Source of the DNA: Calothrix sp. PCC 7103 | GTDB lineage: Bacteria > Cyanobacteriota > Cyanobacteriia > Cyanobacteriales > Nostocaceae | NCBI RefSeq assembly: GCF_000331305.1 | Contig: NZ_KB217478.1 | Coordinates: 8,525,481-8,589,480 of the forward strand | Reading direction: 5' to 3' | Length of the DNA: 64,000 bases | Shown here: positions 52,845-61,824 of the stretch, one piece after another | Numbering within the stretch: position 1 is the stretch's first letter | Layout: each line of letters begins with the position of its first letter | The notes under the pieces: model-generated | The model's input: only the letters and a program-made list of their open reading frames with translations | Told to the model about the DNA's origin: nothing | Database searches by the model: none | Made by a program: the position numbers and the translations under genes

Positions 52845-55463
52845 TTAGGTTGTTAATAACTCAGCAGGTAGACGCTTAAATGCTAGACGCTCGTTTTCAA
52901 TATCAACGAAAATTGTGTCTCCGTCATTAAACTCACCACGTAGAATAGCTTTGGCAATTTGTGTTTCTAGCTCGCGTTGAATTGCACGCTTTAACGGACG
53001 GGCGCCAAATACGGGGTCATATCCCACTTCTGCCAAAAAGTCAAGTGCAACATCAGAGAGCTTGAGCGACATTTTGCGGTCAGCCAAGCGGTGGCGTAAT
53101 CTTTCGACTTGCAATAGTACAATTTTGCGAAGTTCGCTCTTGTGCAGTGCGTGGAAAATTATTTGTTCGTCAACACGGTTTAAAAACTCTGGACGGAATG
53201 AGCTACGCATTGCTTCCATGACTCGATGACGCATTTCGTCGTAACGATTATCATCACCTGCAACATCGAGGATATACTGCGAACCAATGTTACTGGTCAT
53301 TATAATGATGGCATTTTTGAAATCTACCGTATGACCTTGAGCATCGGTAACACGACCGTCGTCGAGTATTTGCAGGAAAATATTAAATACGTCTGGGTGT
53401 GCTTTTTCGATTTCGTCGAATAATACTACCGCATATGGACGGCGCCGAATTGCTTCGCTTAATTGTCCACCTTCATCGTAACCAACATATCCTGGAGGGG
53501 CGCCAATTAATCGAGAAACTGCGTGTTTCTCCATATATTCAGACATATCAATCCGTACTAGCGCTTCTTCGGTATCGAACATGTACGCTGCCAAAGCTTT
53601 CGCTAACTCAGTTTTACCTACACCTGTAGGCCCAAGGAAAATAAAGCTAGCAATAGGACGGTTGGGGTCAGAAAGTCCCGCGCGTGAACGTTGTATTGCA
53701 TCAGCTACTGCGGTGACAGCTTCGTTTTGTCCAATAACGCGATTATGCAATTCATCTTCGAGATGTAATAGCTTTTCTTTCTCAGATTCAACTAACTTGC
53801 TGATGGGTATACCTGTCCACTTAGAAATTACTTCGGCAATATCCGCTTCGGTAACTTCCTCACGCAGCAACGACTTACCGCTACGTTGTGCTTGTGCTAG
53901 TTGAGCTTCAGTTTCTTCTAAACGACGGTGCAAGTCGGTTAACTTACCATATTTTAATTCAGCTGCGCGGTTAAGGTCGTAATTACGCTCTGCTTGCTGA
54001 ACTTCTAAATTTACCCTGTCGATTTCTTCTTTTACCGACTGTATTTTGGTAATAACGTCTTTTTCTGACTGCCACTGTGCGTTAAGAGTACTTTGTTCCT
54101 CTTTTAAATCAGCAAGTTCTTTCTCTAAACGTTCGAGACGCTCGCGGGAAGCTAAATCGCTTTCTTTTTGCAATGAGAGTTTTTCCATCTCTAACTGCAA
54201 AATCTTCCGGTCGATTTCATCGAGTTCTTCGGGTTTAGAAGTAATCTCCATTTTCAACCGCGCGGCAGCTTCGTCTACCAAGTCAATTGCTTTATCAGGT
54301 AGAAAACGGTCGGAGATATATCTATTAGATAATGTCGCTGCTGCTACCAGTGAACTGTCAGATATACGTACCCCGTGGTGTACTTCATAGCGTTCTTTTA
54401 ATCCCCGTAAAATAGAGATAGTATCTTGAACACTAGGTTGGTCTACGTACACTTGTTGGAAGCGACGCTCTAATGCGGCATCTTTCTCTATATATTTACG
54501 ATATTCATCTAAAGTAGTGGCGCCGATACAGCGTAACTCACCGCGCGCTAACATTGGTTTGAGCAAGTTGCCCGCATCCATAGCACCTTGAGTGGCGCCT
54601 GCACCAACAACGGTATGAATTTCATCAATAAATAGAACAATATTACCTTTAGAATCGGTAACTTCCTTTAATACAGCTTTGAGACGTTCTTCAAACTCAC
54701 CTCGATACTTAGCACCTGCAATTAAGGCGCCCATATCTAAAGCTATTAATTGACGGTCTTTGAGCGACTGCGGAACATCACCCGCAACAATACGCTGTGC
54801 AAGTCCTTCGGCAATAGCAGTTTTACCTACACCAGGCTCACCAATTAGTACAGGATTATTCTTAGTACGACGCGAGAGAATTTGTATAGTGCGGCGAATC
54901 TCATCATCACGTCCAATCACTGGGTCAAGCTTACCATCACGCGCAGCTTCGGTAAGGTCACGCCCATATTTTTCCAGCGATTGATATTTACCTTCTGGGT
55001 TTTGGTCGGTCACTTTTTGGCTTCCTCGAACTTGTTTAATAGTATTCTTTAGTTTGGCTTCGTCCAAGCCGAATTCTTTAAATAAACCTTTGCCAAAGCG
55101 GTCATCCTTGGCATAAGCAAGTAATAAATGTTCAATAGAAATAAATTCGTCCTGGAGTTCTTTACGAAAACCATCTGCACGGTCAAGCAGCGTATCTAAA
55201 CTTCGTCCCAAGTATACAGAACTACTACTACCAGATACTTTAGGCTGACGCTGCACAAACTGCTCAGTTTTATCACGCAGCTTTGAAACATCAACGCCCA
55301 GTTTAGTAAATACACTGCCAGCAAGTCCATCTTGCTCTAACAGCGCTTTCATTAGGTGTTCGCTTTCGATTTGCTGCTGCTGGTTTTGCTTCGCTATATC
55401 AGGAGTGTGGGCTATTGCTTCCCATGCTTTTTCGGTAAATTGGTTAGGGTTAGTTGGTTGCAT
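52845..55463 (-). CDS. clpB: ATP-dependent chaperone ClpB
   Basis: An 872-residue Hsp100 disaggregase from the ATG at 55463 ([20 protein letters not shown]). The frame is open 28 residues further (start 55547), but those residues are not like the family. N domain (repeats to ~145), AAA1 with Walker [18 protein letters not shown] and arginine-finger region, the coiled-coil M domain (~400-530, [17 protein letters not shown]), AAA2 with [16 protein letters not shown] and the C-terminal sensor region [15 protein letters not shown]. It resolves protein aggregates with DnaK. No lack of key residues. It contains seven GGCGCC sites. Confidence 0.96.
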   Translation of the reverse strand: MQPTNPNQFTEKAWEAIAHTPDIAKQNQQQQIESEHLMKALLEQDGLAGSVFTKLGVDVSKLRDKTEQFVQRQPKVSGSSSSVYLGRSLDTLLDRADGFRKELQDEFISIEHLLLAYAKDDRFGKGLFKEFGLDEAKLKNTIKQVRGSQKVTDQNPEGKYQSLEKYGRDLTEAARDGKLDPVIGRDDEIRRTIQILSRRTKNNPVLIGEPGVGKTAIAEGLAQRIVAGDVPQSLKDRQLIALDMGALIAGAKYRGEFEERLKAVLKEVTDSKGNIVLFIDEIHTVVGAGATQGAMDAGNLLKPMLARGELRCIGATTLDEYRKYIEKDAALERRFQQVYVDQPSVQDTISILRGLKERYEVHHGVRISDSSLVAAATLSNRYISDRFLPDKAIDLVDEAAARLKMEITSKPEELDEIDRKILQLEMEKLSLQKESDLASRERLERLEKELADLKEEQSTLNAQWQSEKDVITKIQSVKEEIDRVNLEVQQAERNYDLNRAAELKYGKLTDLHRRLEETEAQLAQAQRSGKSLLREEVTEADIAEVISKWTGIPISKLVESEKEKLLHLEDELHNRVIGQNEAVTAVADAIQRSRAGLSDPNRPIASFIFLGPTGVGKTELAKALAAYMFDTEEALVRIDMSEYMEKHAVSRLIGAPPGYVGYDEGGQLSEAIRRRPYAVVLFDEIEKAHPDVFNIFLQILDDGRVTDAQGHTVDFKNAIIIMTSNIGSQYILDVAGDDNRYDEMRHRVMEAMRSSFRPEFLNRVDEQIIFHALHKSELRKIVLLQVERLRHRLADRKMSLKLSDVALDFLAEVGYDPVFGARPLKRAIQRELETQIAKAILRGEFNDGDTIFVDIENERLAFKRLPAELLTT

Positions 55464-55863
55464 AGGCTTATAATGTGGAAGACGACGAACTTTTAGGCTT
55501 GGCGCCGAGATATAAGGAAATCTAAGATTTTTTTCTACTACCGTCATTGTAAATATAAGCGTGCAACTAACTGGTTCGGTGTTCGCCCCTCAAATGGTAG
55601 AGTTACACCCCATCTCACCTAACACCAAATAACCTCTTGTGAAACAGGCATCCAAGAACCCAAATGTAGAGACGCGCAGAGCGGAGTGTACCGCAGGTAA
55701 ATTTTCCTACCCTTCGGGATATCCTTCGGATAACGGAGAAGCTAACCTACGGGAAAACTTCGTTTACGCTTGCGCGTCTCTACACGTGCGAATTTTAATA
55801 CTGATTCAGGGCTGCCATAAACGTATGTAATAATTAAACACGGTATTTTCACCGTGAAGCACA
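55464..55863. other. Intergenic region upstream of clpB with a repeat-built hairpin
   Basis: About 400 bp. Arms TGTAGAGACGCGCA (55665-55678) and TGCGCGTCTCTACA (55771-55784) are perfectly complementary and enclose ~90 bases with CTTCGGGATATCCTTCGG and CGGGAAAACTTCGTTTACG, the latter like 2888-2910. It is the TGTAGAGACG repeat type with an inserted centre. The part near 55500 contains the clpB promoter; no CIRCE operator was recognised. Confidence 0.6.
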
Positions 55864-56127
55864 ATGGATAACACCAATAGTATTTGGATTGTAACTGATG
55901 ATATCCCACAAATATCACTTCCTGACGGCAAAAAAGGCGGAAACGCAACAGGTGGAGGAGAGGAAACAAGAAATGACGAGACAAAAAGCACTGACAATGC
56001 CGTGCAAGTCGATGCCGAAAAATTAGAGCAGGAAATTAATTTTATTACCGAACGTTTGCGAAGATGCGGTGCCGATAATGTTACTACTGAGTCGATTTGT
56101 CAACAAGCATGGCGAAATGACAAATAA
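55864..56127 (+). CDS. Small hypothetical protein
   Basis: An 87-residue acidic protein: MDNTNSIWIVTDDIPQISLP start, a Gly/Glu/Asn-rich hydrophilic middle (NATGGGEETRNDETKS) and a helical end (AEKLEQEINFITERLRRC ... ICQQAWRN). I do not recognise it. It has a repeat-rich upstream region and stands alone next to a decayed zone, so it may be accessory DNA. Confidence 0.5.
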   Translation: MDNTNSIWIVTDDIPQISLPDGKKGGNATGGGEETRNDETKSTDNAVQVDAEKLEQEINFITERLRRCGADNVTTESICQQAWRNDK

Positions 56128-56131
56128 CATC

Positions 56132-56323
56132 CTAAATTTCAATACTTTCTTGTGATGAGTGCCAAAACCTAGCAATGCTGATTTGTTTCTTATCTTCTTC
56201 TACTCTATACACAATACGATATGGTCTAAGAATCAGCTGACGAATGTTAGGGTCATTAAATTCGGGTACTTTTTGACCTTTAAAAGGAAATAAACTTAGT
56301 TCCTTTGTTTTATCGAGTAGACT
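56132..56323 (-). pseudogene. ParE/RelE-type toxin, C-terminal remnant
   Basis: Sixty-three codons read LLDKTKELSLFPFKGQKVPE, FNDPNIRQLILRPYRIVYRV, then EEDKKQISIARFWHSSQES and a stop: the C-terminal two thirds of a ParE-like type II toxin, with the conserved FPFxGxxVPE and RxYRIVYR patterns. There is no start codon or N-terminal helix pair; a stop codon lies directly upstream in the same frame, where the neighbouring broken gene ends. No antitoxin gene is nearby. Clearly a remnant. Confidence 0.8.
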
Positions 56324-56941
56324 TTAACCCAGGTTAACTTTCCAATCTCGAAGTAAATTATTATAATCATCTGGCGCCAGTTCTAAAAGTGCTGTCATCC
56401 ATTGTGCATGTTGAGTATAATCTGAGCCTTGCGAATCTTCTGGTTTTGGTACGAAGTTTTTTAAATGTGTTTTCCAATAAGTTATTACTTTTTCCCATAA
56501 ATCTGTTGGTGCGTATTGCTGTAAGTAAGTTCGTCGAGAAGTATCATCAGGCGCCGATAAGTCTTTTGGTCGAATTACTACTTGATAAAATTTAGGATAA
56601 GGAGGTTTACCTTGATAATGTATCTCAGCTAAATCTTTTGTTAGCAAACGCAAAATATCATATTCCTCACCTAAGTCTCTTTTATCTCCAGATAAATTAT
56701 CTAACCATTGCGTAATTTGCTGTTGAAACCAAGTAGCTCCTTTTTCGGGAGTTACAATATTATCCAGTAACCAATGTAACCACCAAGTATCAACTGTTTT
56801 GGCTGTTGTATAATATTGATAATATACTTTTGGTTTGGCAGATTTTATTATATATTGGCGCCAGGATTCAAACAAAGCTTGGCGAGTATTATCTGAAACA
56901 GGTATTCCAGTAAACGCTTTAAACATACTTGACCAATTTGC
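56324..56941 (-). pseudogene. 3' part of an unknown ~603-residue gene split by an IS element
   Basis: Residues after ...ANW continue SSMFKAFTGIPVSDNTRQAL and run ~205 residues to WKVNLG. Read across the IS, the N-terminal part (58212-59414) joins exactly: the 9-bp target duplication codes for Ala-Asn-Trp in both halves. Tryptophan- and tyrosine-rich helical protein (WWLHWLLDNIVTPEKGATWF). A frame starting in the IS end (GTG at 56956) makes a 210-residue chimera that may or may not be translated. Family unknown. Confidence 0.85.
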
Positions 56942-58211
56942 CTGAAGGGGTGACAAAGGCGCCTAAAAAGCTTAATATGTATACTGTGTAACGTTTTATG
57001 GTAAAAAAGGATAGGTCTCAAATTGTCAATAAGACCTACCAATTGAAAATGTTACCACAATTTTATCAAAAGCATCTGAAAAGTCAACTAAACCTACCTG
57101 AATTTATCTTCCTAGAGATTTTATTAATTCTTCTACAATCCATTAAAAAAGTTAGCTTAGAAAAATTAGCCAACGCATTACCAATAGGAATCAAATTTGA
57201 AAGTAGAAGAAAAAGAATACAGAGATTTTTATCCTTACCTTATCTAACAGTTGAAAAAATTTGGTTTCCAATAGTGTTATCTTTTTTAGAAGCATACTTT
57301 GAACATGAAAAAATAATCTATATAGCGATTGACAGGACAAATTGGGGTCGGATAAATTTATTTGTTACTAGCATTATTTGGGATAAAAGAGCGTTCCCTA
57401 TATACTTTGAGTTACTGCCAAAACTAGGAAGTAGTAGTTTTGATGAACAAAAAGCTCATCTTTCTAAAACAATTCCGCTCTTTAATGATTATAAAATGTG
57501 TGTGTTAGGAGACAGAGAGTTTTGTTCAGTGCATTTAGCAAAGTGGCTGTCAGAGCAGTCTTTGTATTTTTGCTTACGTCTGAAAAAGAATGAATTTATT
57601 GAATTAAAAAAAATATTTGGGTCGAACTTGATGATTTAGGATTAGTGCCCGGAACTTCATTATTTCTCCAAGGAACTAAGGTTACAAAGACCAAAGGTTT
57701 TATGGGTTTTAATGTTGCTTGTAAGTGGAAACGTAAAATTAAGGGAGTAGAACCGAAAGAAGCATGGTTTATTATTACAAGCTTTGATTCCTTAGAATTA
57801 GCCGTATCAGCTTATAAAAAACGTTTTGACATTGAAGAAATGTTTAGGGACTTTAAAAAAGGGGGCTATAATTTAGAAGATACTAATGTATCTGGTGACC
57901 GTTTTATTTCGCTAGTTTTATTAATTGCAATTGCATATACTGCTACTACGATTCAAGGACAAGAAATCAAACGTAAAGGAATTCAACAATACGTCTCAAG
58001 AGTTAAAGAATATGGTCGTATAGAAAGACGGCATAGCAGCTTTTATGTTGGCTTGTACGGTCAAACATGGGTTGATTTTAAACAACCTTGTATTGAACTA
58101 GTAAATCAATTAATGAAATTAAATCGCAATAAAAGAAAGTATTATCAACAAGGAATGAGAGCAATGAAGCTTATTGAGTCTATGTTGTAGGCGCCTTTGT
58201 CACCCCTTCAG
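56942..58211 (+). mobile_element. IS4-family insertion sequence, 1270 bp, with perfect ends and 9-bp target duplication
   Basis: Terminal inverted repeats of 24 bp (56942-56965 and 58188-58211) are identical. The 9-bp sequence CCAATTTGC stands on both sides (56933-56941 and 58212-58220) as target duplication. One transposase gene in two phases fills the element. The ends include GGCGCC, and the body contains none. Perfect ends and duplication indicate a recent insertion. Confidence 0.95.
56998..58190 (+). CDS. IS4-family DDE transposase in two phases (-1 shift at an A8 run)
   Basis: First phase 56998-57639 (213 residues) has the first two catalytic Asp, in YIAIDRTNWGR and VLGDREFCS. Second phase to the TAG at 58188-58190 has the Y-2-R-3-E-6-K signature YKKRFDIEEMFRDFKKGG with the catalytic Glu. 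The phases join in the -1 direction at a run of eight A (57606-57613): ...FIELKK then IWVELDDLGLVPGT, giving about 397 residues, the normal length. The second phase has a GTG at 57645 but no N-terminal function of its own. Either programmed slippage (A AAA AAA) or a one-base loss in the homopolymer. Confidence 0.9.
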
Positions 58212-59414
58212 CCAATTTGCACAACAGTCAAAAGCAATTTGCTGAATTTCCAAGGCATTTACTCGTTCAGTTTCTCCTAACTTTTGAACTGTTTGCTGAT
58301 AATAGTCAAGTAAAGTTTTTTCATCTCCCCAACGTTCGGGACCGTAATGGAATCCACCAAGAATTGTATATAATAATGAAGTTTCTGGCGCCCAACGATT
58401 CTTTTCTTGTTGTCTTTTTAACAACGTATTAAAAGTTTCCTGAATTGCAGCAAGACTTTCTTGATATTCCCGTTTAGCCAATAAATCCTCAATAACCGTC
58501 AAACCATTTTCCCACTGTTGTGGTATGGTTGCCCGAAGATTACCTATATATTGCTCTGGTGCATAGCTTTGAATTGCCTCCATGTAAAATTGATGCCAAG
58601 GAGAGTGAACATTTTCTAGTGTTTGTTTCCACATCGAACTTTCTTTATTCGCAGTCATCCCAGCCAAAATTAACTGTTTTTGAGTATCGGGTAACTCTAA
58701 ACAAAATTCAACAATAGCGTCATCTTCTAAACTTATATAAGAAAATTTTTCTTCCCACTCTCTTATCTTTTGAACAAAGCTGAAACCATTTTCTCCTTCT
58801 TCCTGTACTGATAACCATTCCCACTGTAATAAGCAATTTGTGGTAGCGGGTTCTAAAGGAATACCATTATGAATATCCATCCAGTCAGGTATACCGTTTG
58901 ATATTTCACTTTCTGCGTCCAATAAAGGTAAAGCAAAACCGTCATCATGATTAAAATCATTTTTAAAAGCGCTTTTTACCAGTGGTTTCATCCTTTCGGC
59001 AACTTCTTCTAAATCTTCTACAAAGGCGCAATTATCAAAGTAAGGTTCTTCCCAACGCGCTTCTTGAGCTATATATTTTCCTTCTTCCTGTGCGGCCTCA
59101 TCAATAATATCATTCCATTCTTGCCACAATTCAGCCCATGTTTGGGCTGCTTTTGCAAGCGAAGTTAGTGGTGCTTTACTGGTTGTTCTCTGCTCAACTG
59201 TTTGAGATGAAGTCATGATTTGGCTTAAAGTCTCTTGTGTATTGGGTTGGAGTTGAGCTAAAGCAGTTAAGCGCTTTTCTTCAGATAAAGTAGTAAATAA
59301 CACATCGAGTAACTGAGAAATTTCACCTTCTGTTAGTGCTTTAACAATTCGCAAACCAAGAGAAATTTGCGGTTCGACATTACCCGTAGAATTGCTTTGA
59401 TTCTTCTTCGACAT
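58200..59414 (-). pseudogene. 5' part of an unknown ~603-residue gene split by an IS element
   Basis: The reading frame starts MSKKNQSNSTGNVEPQISLG and runs 401 native residues to ...FDCCANW, then LKG and a TGA inside the IS end. It is soluble, acidic and Trp/Gln-rich (WAELWQEWNDIIDEAAQEEG, TTNCLLQWEWLSVQEEGENG). With the part at 56324-56941 it makes a ~603-residue protein. I do not recognise a family. It lies next to a truncated SWIM-finger gene, in a region with many broken genes. Confidence 0.85.
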
Positions 59415-59744
59415 CTTGGTAGAACTCCTTTAACTTTATATATAAAGCTTATTTGAAGGAGAAACTATAACTATGACAGTGAAGCATTATTTAATATTCA
59501 AGAGCTTCAAGCGTAAGGGTCAATACTTTAGTTACCCGCAATGAAAAAGATTTTGATGGGATAGAGATTATGGTTTTTAATCCTTTTGTAAACTGAGGGG
59601 AAAGGCTCTCTTTCGTTGTATGCTTGAAATAAGTACCTGGACAGAAATAATTACATCTTGAGTTCTAGGCTGAGTAAAGGTTTCAAGTCGATTTTTTTGT
59701 AATTAATTTTGTCTGGCTACTTACAAGCATTGTAGGGGAGTGCT
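59415..59744. other. Intergenic region without recognised content
   Basis: 330 bases between the divergent broken gene and the SWIM fragment. AT-rich; a GGAG-like stretch (AGGGGAG) before the ATG at 59745 is the only clear signal, the ribosome binding site of the next frame. Confidence 0.5.
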
Positions 59745-59987
59745 ATGTCAAGTATCAATATCAGCGAATTAGTTATTAGCCACAACGCTAATACCAAGTC
59801 GTTTGAACGAGGTGAAGCTTGTTACCGTAGTGGTTTTGTTCAATCTGTTACGCAACGCGGAGACGACATTCAAGCCAAAGTTCAAGTAAGCGAGCAAAAC
59901 CCTTACCGCGTTACTATTGGATTTAATAGTGATGGAGACAATATTATAACGAGTTGTTCTCAGTTCATAGTCGCAAAAGCAAGTTGA
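59745..59987 (+). pseudogene. SWIM zinc-finger protein, N-terminal fragment
   Basis: Eighty residues: FERGEACYRSGFVQSVTQRG and VQVSEQNPYRVTIGFNSDGD are characteristic of the domain before the zinc finger in SWIM proteins. Those continue CxC...CKHxxA; here the frame reaches NIITSCSQFIVAKAS and stops at what would be the first Cys of the finger. So the metal-binding part and the rest of the protein are lost. It retains a good RBS, so a small product may still be made. Confidence 0.7.
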
Positions 59988-60150
59988 TGGGGTTTTTGAA
60001 GCAAATGTGAGTTGTTACGTTATGTAAACTTATTTAGGTTATCGGAAATTTTGCATAAGACATCGCTGCTTCCTTCGTAAACAACTTGGTAGTTGTGGGG
60101 GATATTACCTAAAACTACCTTGAAGACGCTCGTGAGGAACGGAGGTTTCG

Positions 60151-60786
60151 ATGTGTGAATTACCTGAAGAAATGCGGCAGTTGGCAATGGAAGCGCAAAA
60201 TAACCCTTCTAATAGTCTGGCTAGACGCAAAGCGCTAAATAGTTTGGTTAAATTAATTCAAGGTTCTGGGCTGTTGAGTAGCCAACAAAGTTGGTTGCAG
60301 TTGCCAAACTTTGAGGAGATATATCAAGAGGCAGTTAATGATGCTTTAGTAAAGTTTTGTAAAGATATAGATAAATATAGTCCTCAATATCCTGTGATGG
60401 CATGGGTAAATCATATATTTAGGTGGTGCTTTTTAGATGCGGTGAGTAGATATCGCGAACGTACACCAATATGTTCTTTTGATGAGGAAGCAGCAGAAGA
60501 GAGGTTATTTAAAGATTTACTCGAAGGTGAGGGGCAAAGTAAAGAAGATATTAACTTATTTCGAGATTTTATTGAAAGTGACCCAGAAGGTATTTTGCGA
60601 GACTTACATCTTAGAAGAGATAGAAATACCAATTTACAAAGAATTTTGATATTTCTTTGTGAGGGAAGAGAGTGGAGAGATATATCTATAAAATCTGGTC
60701 ATCCTATTCCTACACTTTCAAGTTTTTATCAAAGAAGCATTAAAAAGCGTAATGTCGTTGAGTATTGTCGTAAATATTTACAGTAA
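60151..60786 (+). CDS. Sigma-70-like regulator of the CHAT locus (copy C)
   Basis: A 211-residue protein similar in layout to the one at 21370-22026. FEEIYQEAVNDALVKFCKDI ... VMAWVNHIFRWCFLDAVSRYRE resembles sigma region 2.1-2.4; GREWRDISIKSGHPIPTLSSFY a region-4 type HTH; the end KKRNVVEYCRKYL matches the end of copy A in type. A GGAGG sits before the ATG. It leads a DUF1822 gene (42 bp) and a CHAT gene. Confidence 0.75.
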   Translation: MCELPEEMRQLAMEAQNNPSNSLARRKALNSLVKLIQGSGLLSSQQSWLQLPNFEEIYQEAVNDALVKFCKDIDKYSPQYPVMAWVNHIFRWCFLDAVSRYRERTPICSFDEEAAEERLFKDLLEGEGQSKEDINLFRDFIESDPEGILRDLHLRRDRNTNLQRILIFLCEGREWRDISIKSGHPIPTLSSFYQRSIKKRNVVEYCRKYLQ

Positions 60787-60828
60787 ACCGTATTCAGCAA
60801 TTAAATCAGCACAAACAGGGAATTCATT

Positions 60829-61743
60829 ATGAACATAAGTACTCAACAAGATAGTTTTAAAGTCTTTTTATCTTATTCAGCACATGATGTTGCTAAAAAG
60901 CAAAGTCAAGGTATATCTAGTGCTGAAGCAACGAAAAAAGTTTACCTTAACTCTCTAGCTACCTATGCAGTAGAGTATTATCTTAATTGTATGAGCTTTG
61001 AAACTGTTAATGATAAAGATATTCATCAAAATCCTTGGATGCAAAGTTTCATTAATGCGGCAGATGTTGAAGTTAAGAATATTGGTAAGCTTGAATGTTT
61101 TCCTGTCTCTCAAAATACTAAGCATTGTCAAATTCCACAGGAAGTTGCTTCTGACCGTATAGCATATATATTCGTGCAAATAAATTTATCTTTAGACGAA
61201 GCGCATATTATTGGATTTACACCTAATGTCAGTGTTCAATCGGCGCCTATTATTGTATTAAATCAATTACAATCAGTAGATAACTTACTAGAATATTTAA
61301 CTCAGAAAGAACAAGCAGCGATTGTAAACATTAGTCAATGGATACAAGGATTGATTACAGAAGGTTGGCAAAATCTGGAAAATATATTAAATCCACAGCA
61401 GTTAGTTTTCGTGAGGAATAGCAGATTCAACATTACGCAAGCAAAAAAGATTAATTTGGGTTTACAACTAGATAGTACACCTATTGCGTTAGTTGCACGA
61501 GTTGCTTCAGAAAATGAAGACACAATTAACATGACAATTCAAGCTTGTCCTTTAGAAAGTACATATTTACCTCAAGGATTAGAGTTAATTGTCAATGATG
61601 AAAATGGAGAAAGCGTTTTAAATGCAACTTCTAGAGAACATGATAACTGGGTTGAAGTTACACTGAGTGCCCAAGTCGGTGAAAAATTTAGTGTTGATAT
61701 TTGTTTGGGAGAGTCAAAAGTCACACAAGAATTTGTTGTGTAA
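60829..61743 (+). CDS. DUF1822 family protein (copy C)
   Basis: A 304-residue soluble protein. YLNSLATYAVEYYLNCMSFE, FINAADVEVKNIGKLECFP and VASDRIAYIFVQINLSLDEA align with copy A at 22042-23058. The linker (IVNISQWIQGLITEGWQNLE) and C-terminal beta-rich module (LVARVASENEDTINMTIQAC) are also comparable. Function unknown; genomic position between sigma-like and CHAT genes is the same in both copies, so a conserved three-part system is likely. Confidence 0.85.
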   Translation: MNISTQQDSFKVFLSYSAHDVAKKQSQGISSAEATKKVYLNSLATYAVEYYLNCMSFETVNDKDIHQNPWMQSFINAADVEVKNIGKLECFPVSQNTKHCQIPQEVASDRIAYIFVQINLSLDEAHIIGFTPNVSVQSAPIIVLNQLQSVDNLLEYLTQKEQAAIVNISQWIQGLITEGWQNLENILNPQQLVFVRNSRFNITQAKKINLGLQLDSTPIALVARVASENEDTINMTIQACPLESTYLPQGLELIVNDENGESVLNATSREHDNWVEVTLSAQVGEKFSVDICLGESKVTQEFVV

Positions 61744-61755
61744 TCACGTGTAAAT

Positions 61756-61785
61756 GTAGAGACGTGACATGTCACGTCTCCACAA
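61756..61785. repeat. 30-bp palindromic repeat (TGTAGAGACG type)
   Basis: Core 61759-61780 is a perfect 22-bp palindrome (GAGACGTGAC... with ...CACGTCTC); TGT and ACA extend it with one mismatch. Same family as 47518-47539 and 55665-55784; the bases after it, GTGAATTTTAATA, recall those after the 55784 arm (GTGCGAATTTTAATA). It lies between the DUF1822 and CHAT genes. Confidence 0.75.
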
Positions 61786-61824
61786 TATGTGAATTTTAAT
61801 AAATATTGAAATATTAAACCATTT

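Noticed and set aside
58390-61240. Stretches of ~2.8 kb without GGCGCC (also 21.9-24.7 and 26.5-29.3 kb) as signs of recent transfer
   Set aside because: With ~95 sites one or two gaps of this length are expected by chance, so the gaps alone are not evidence.
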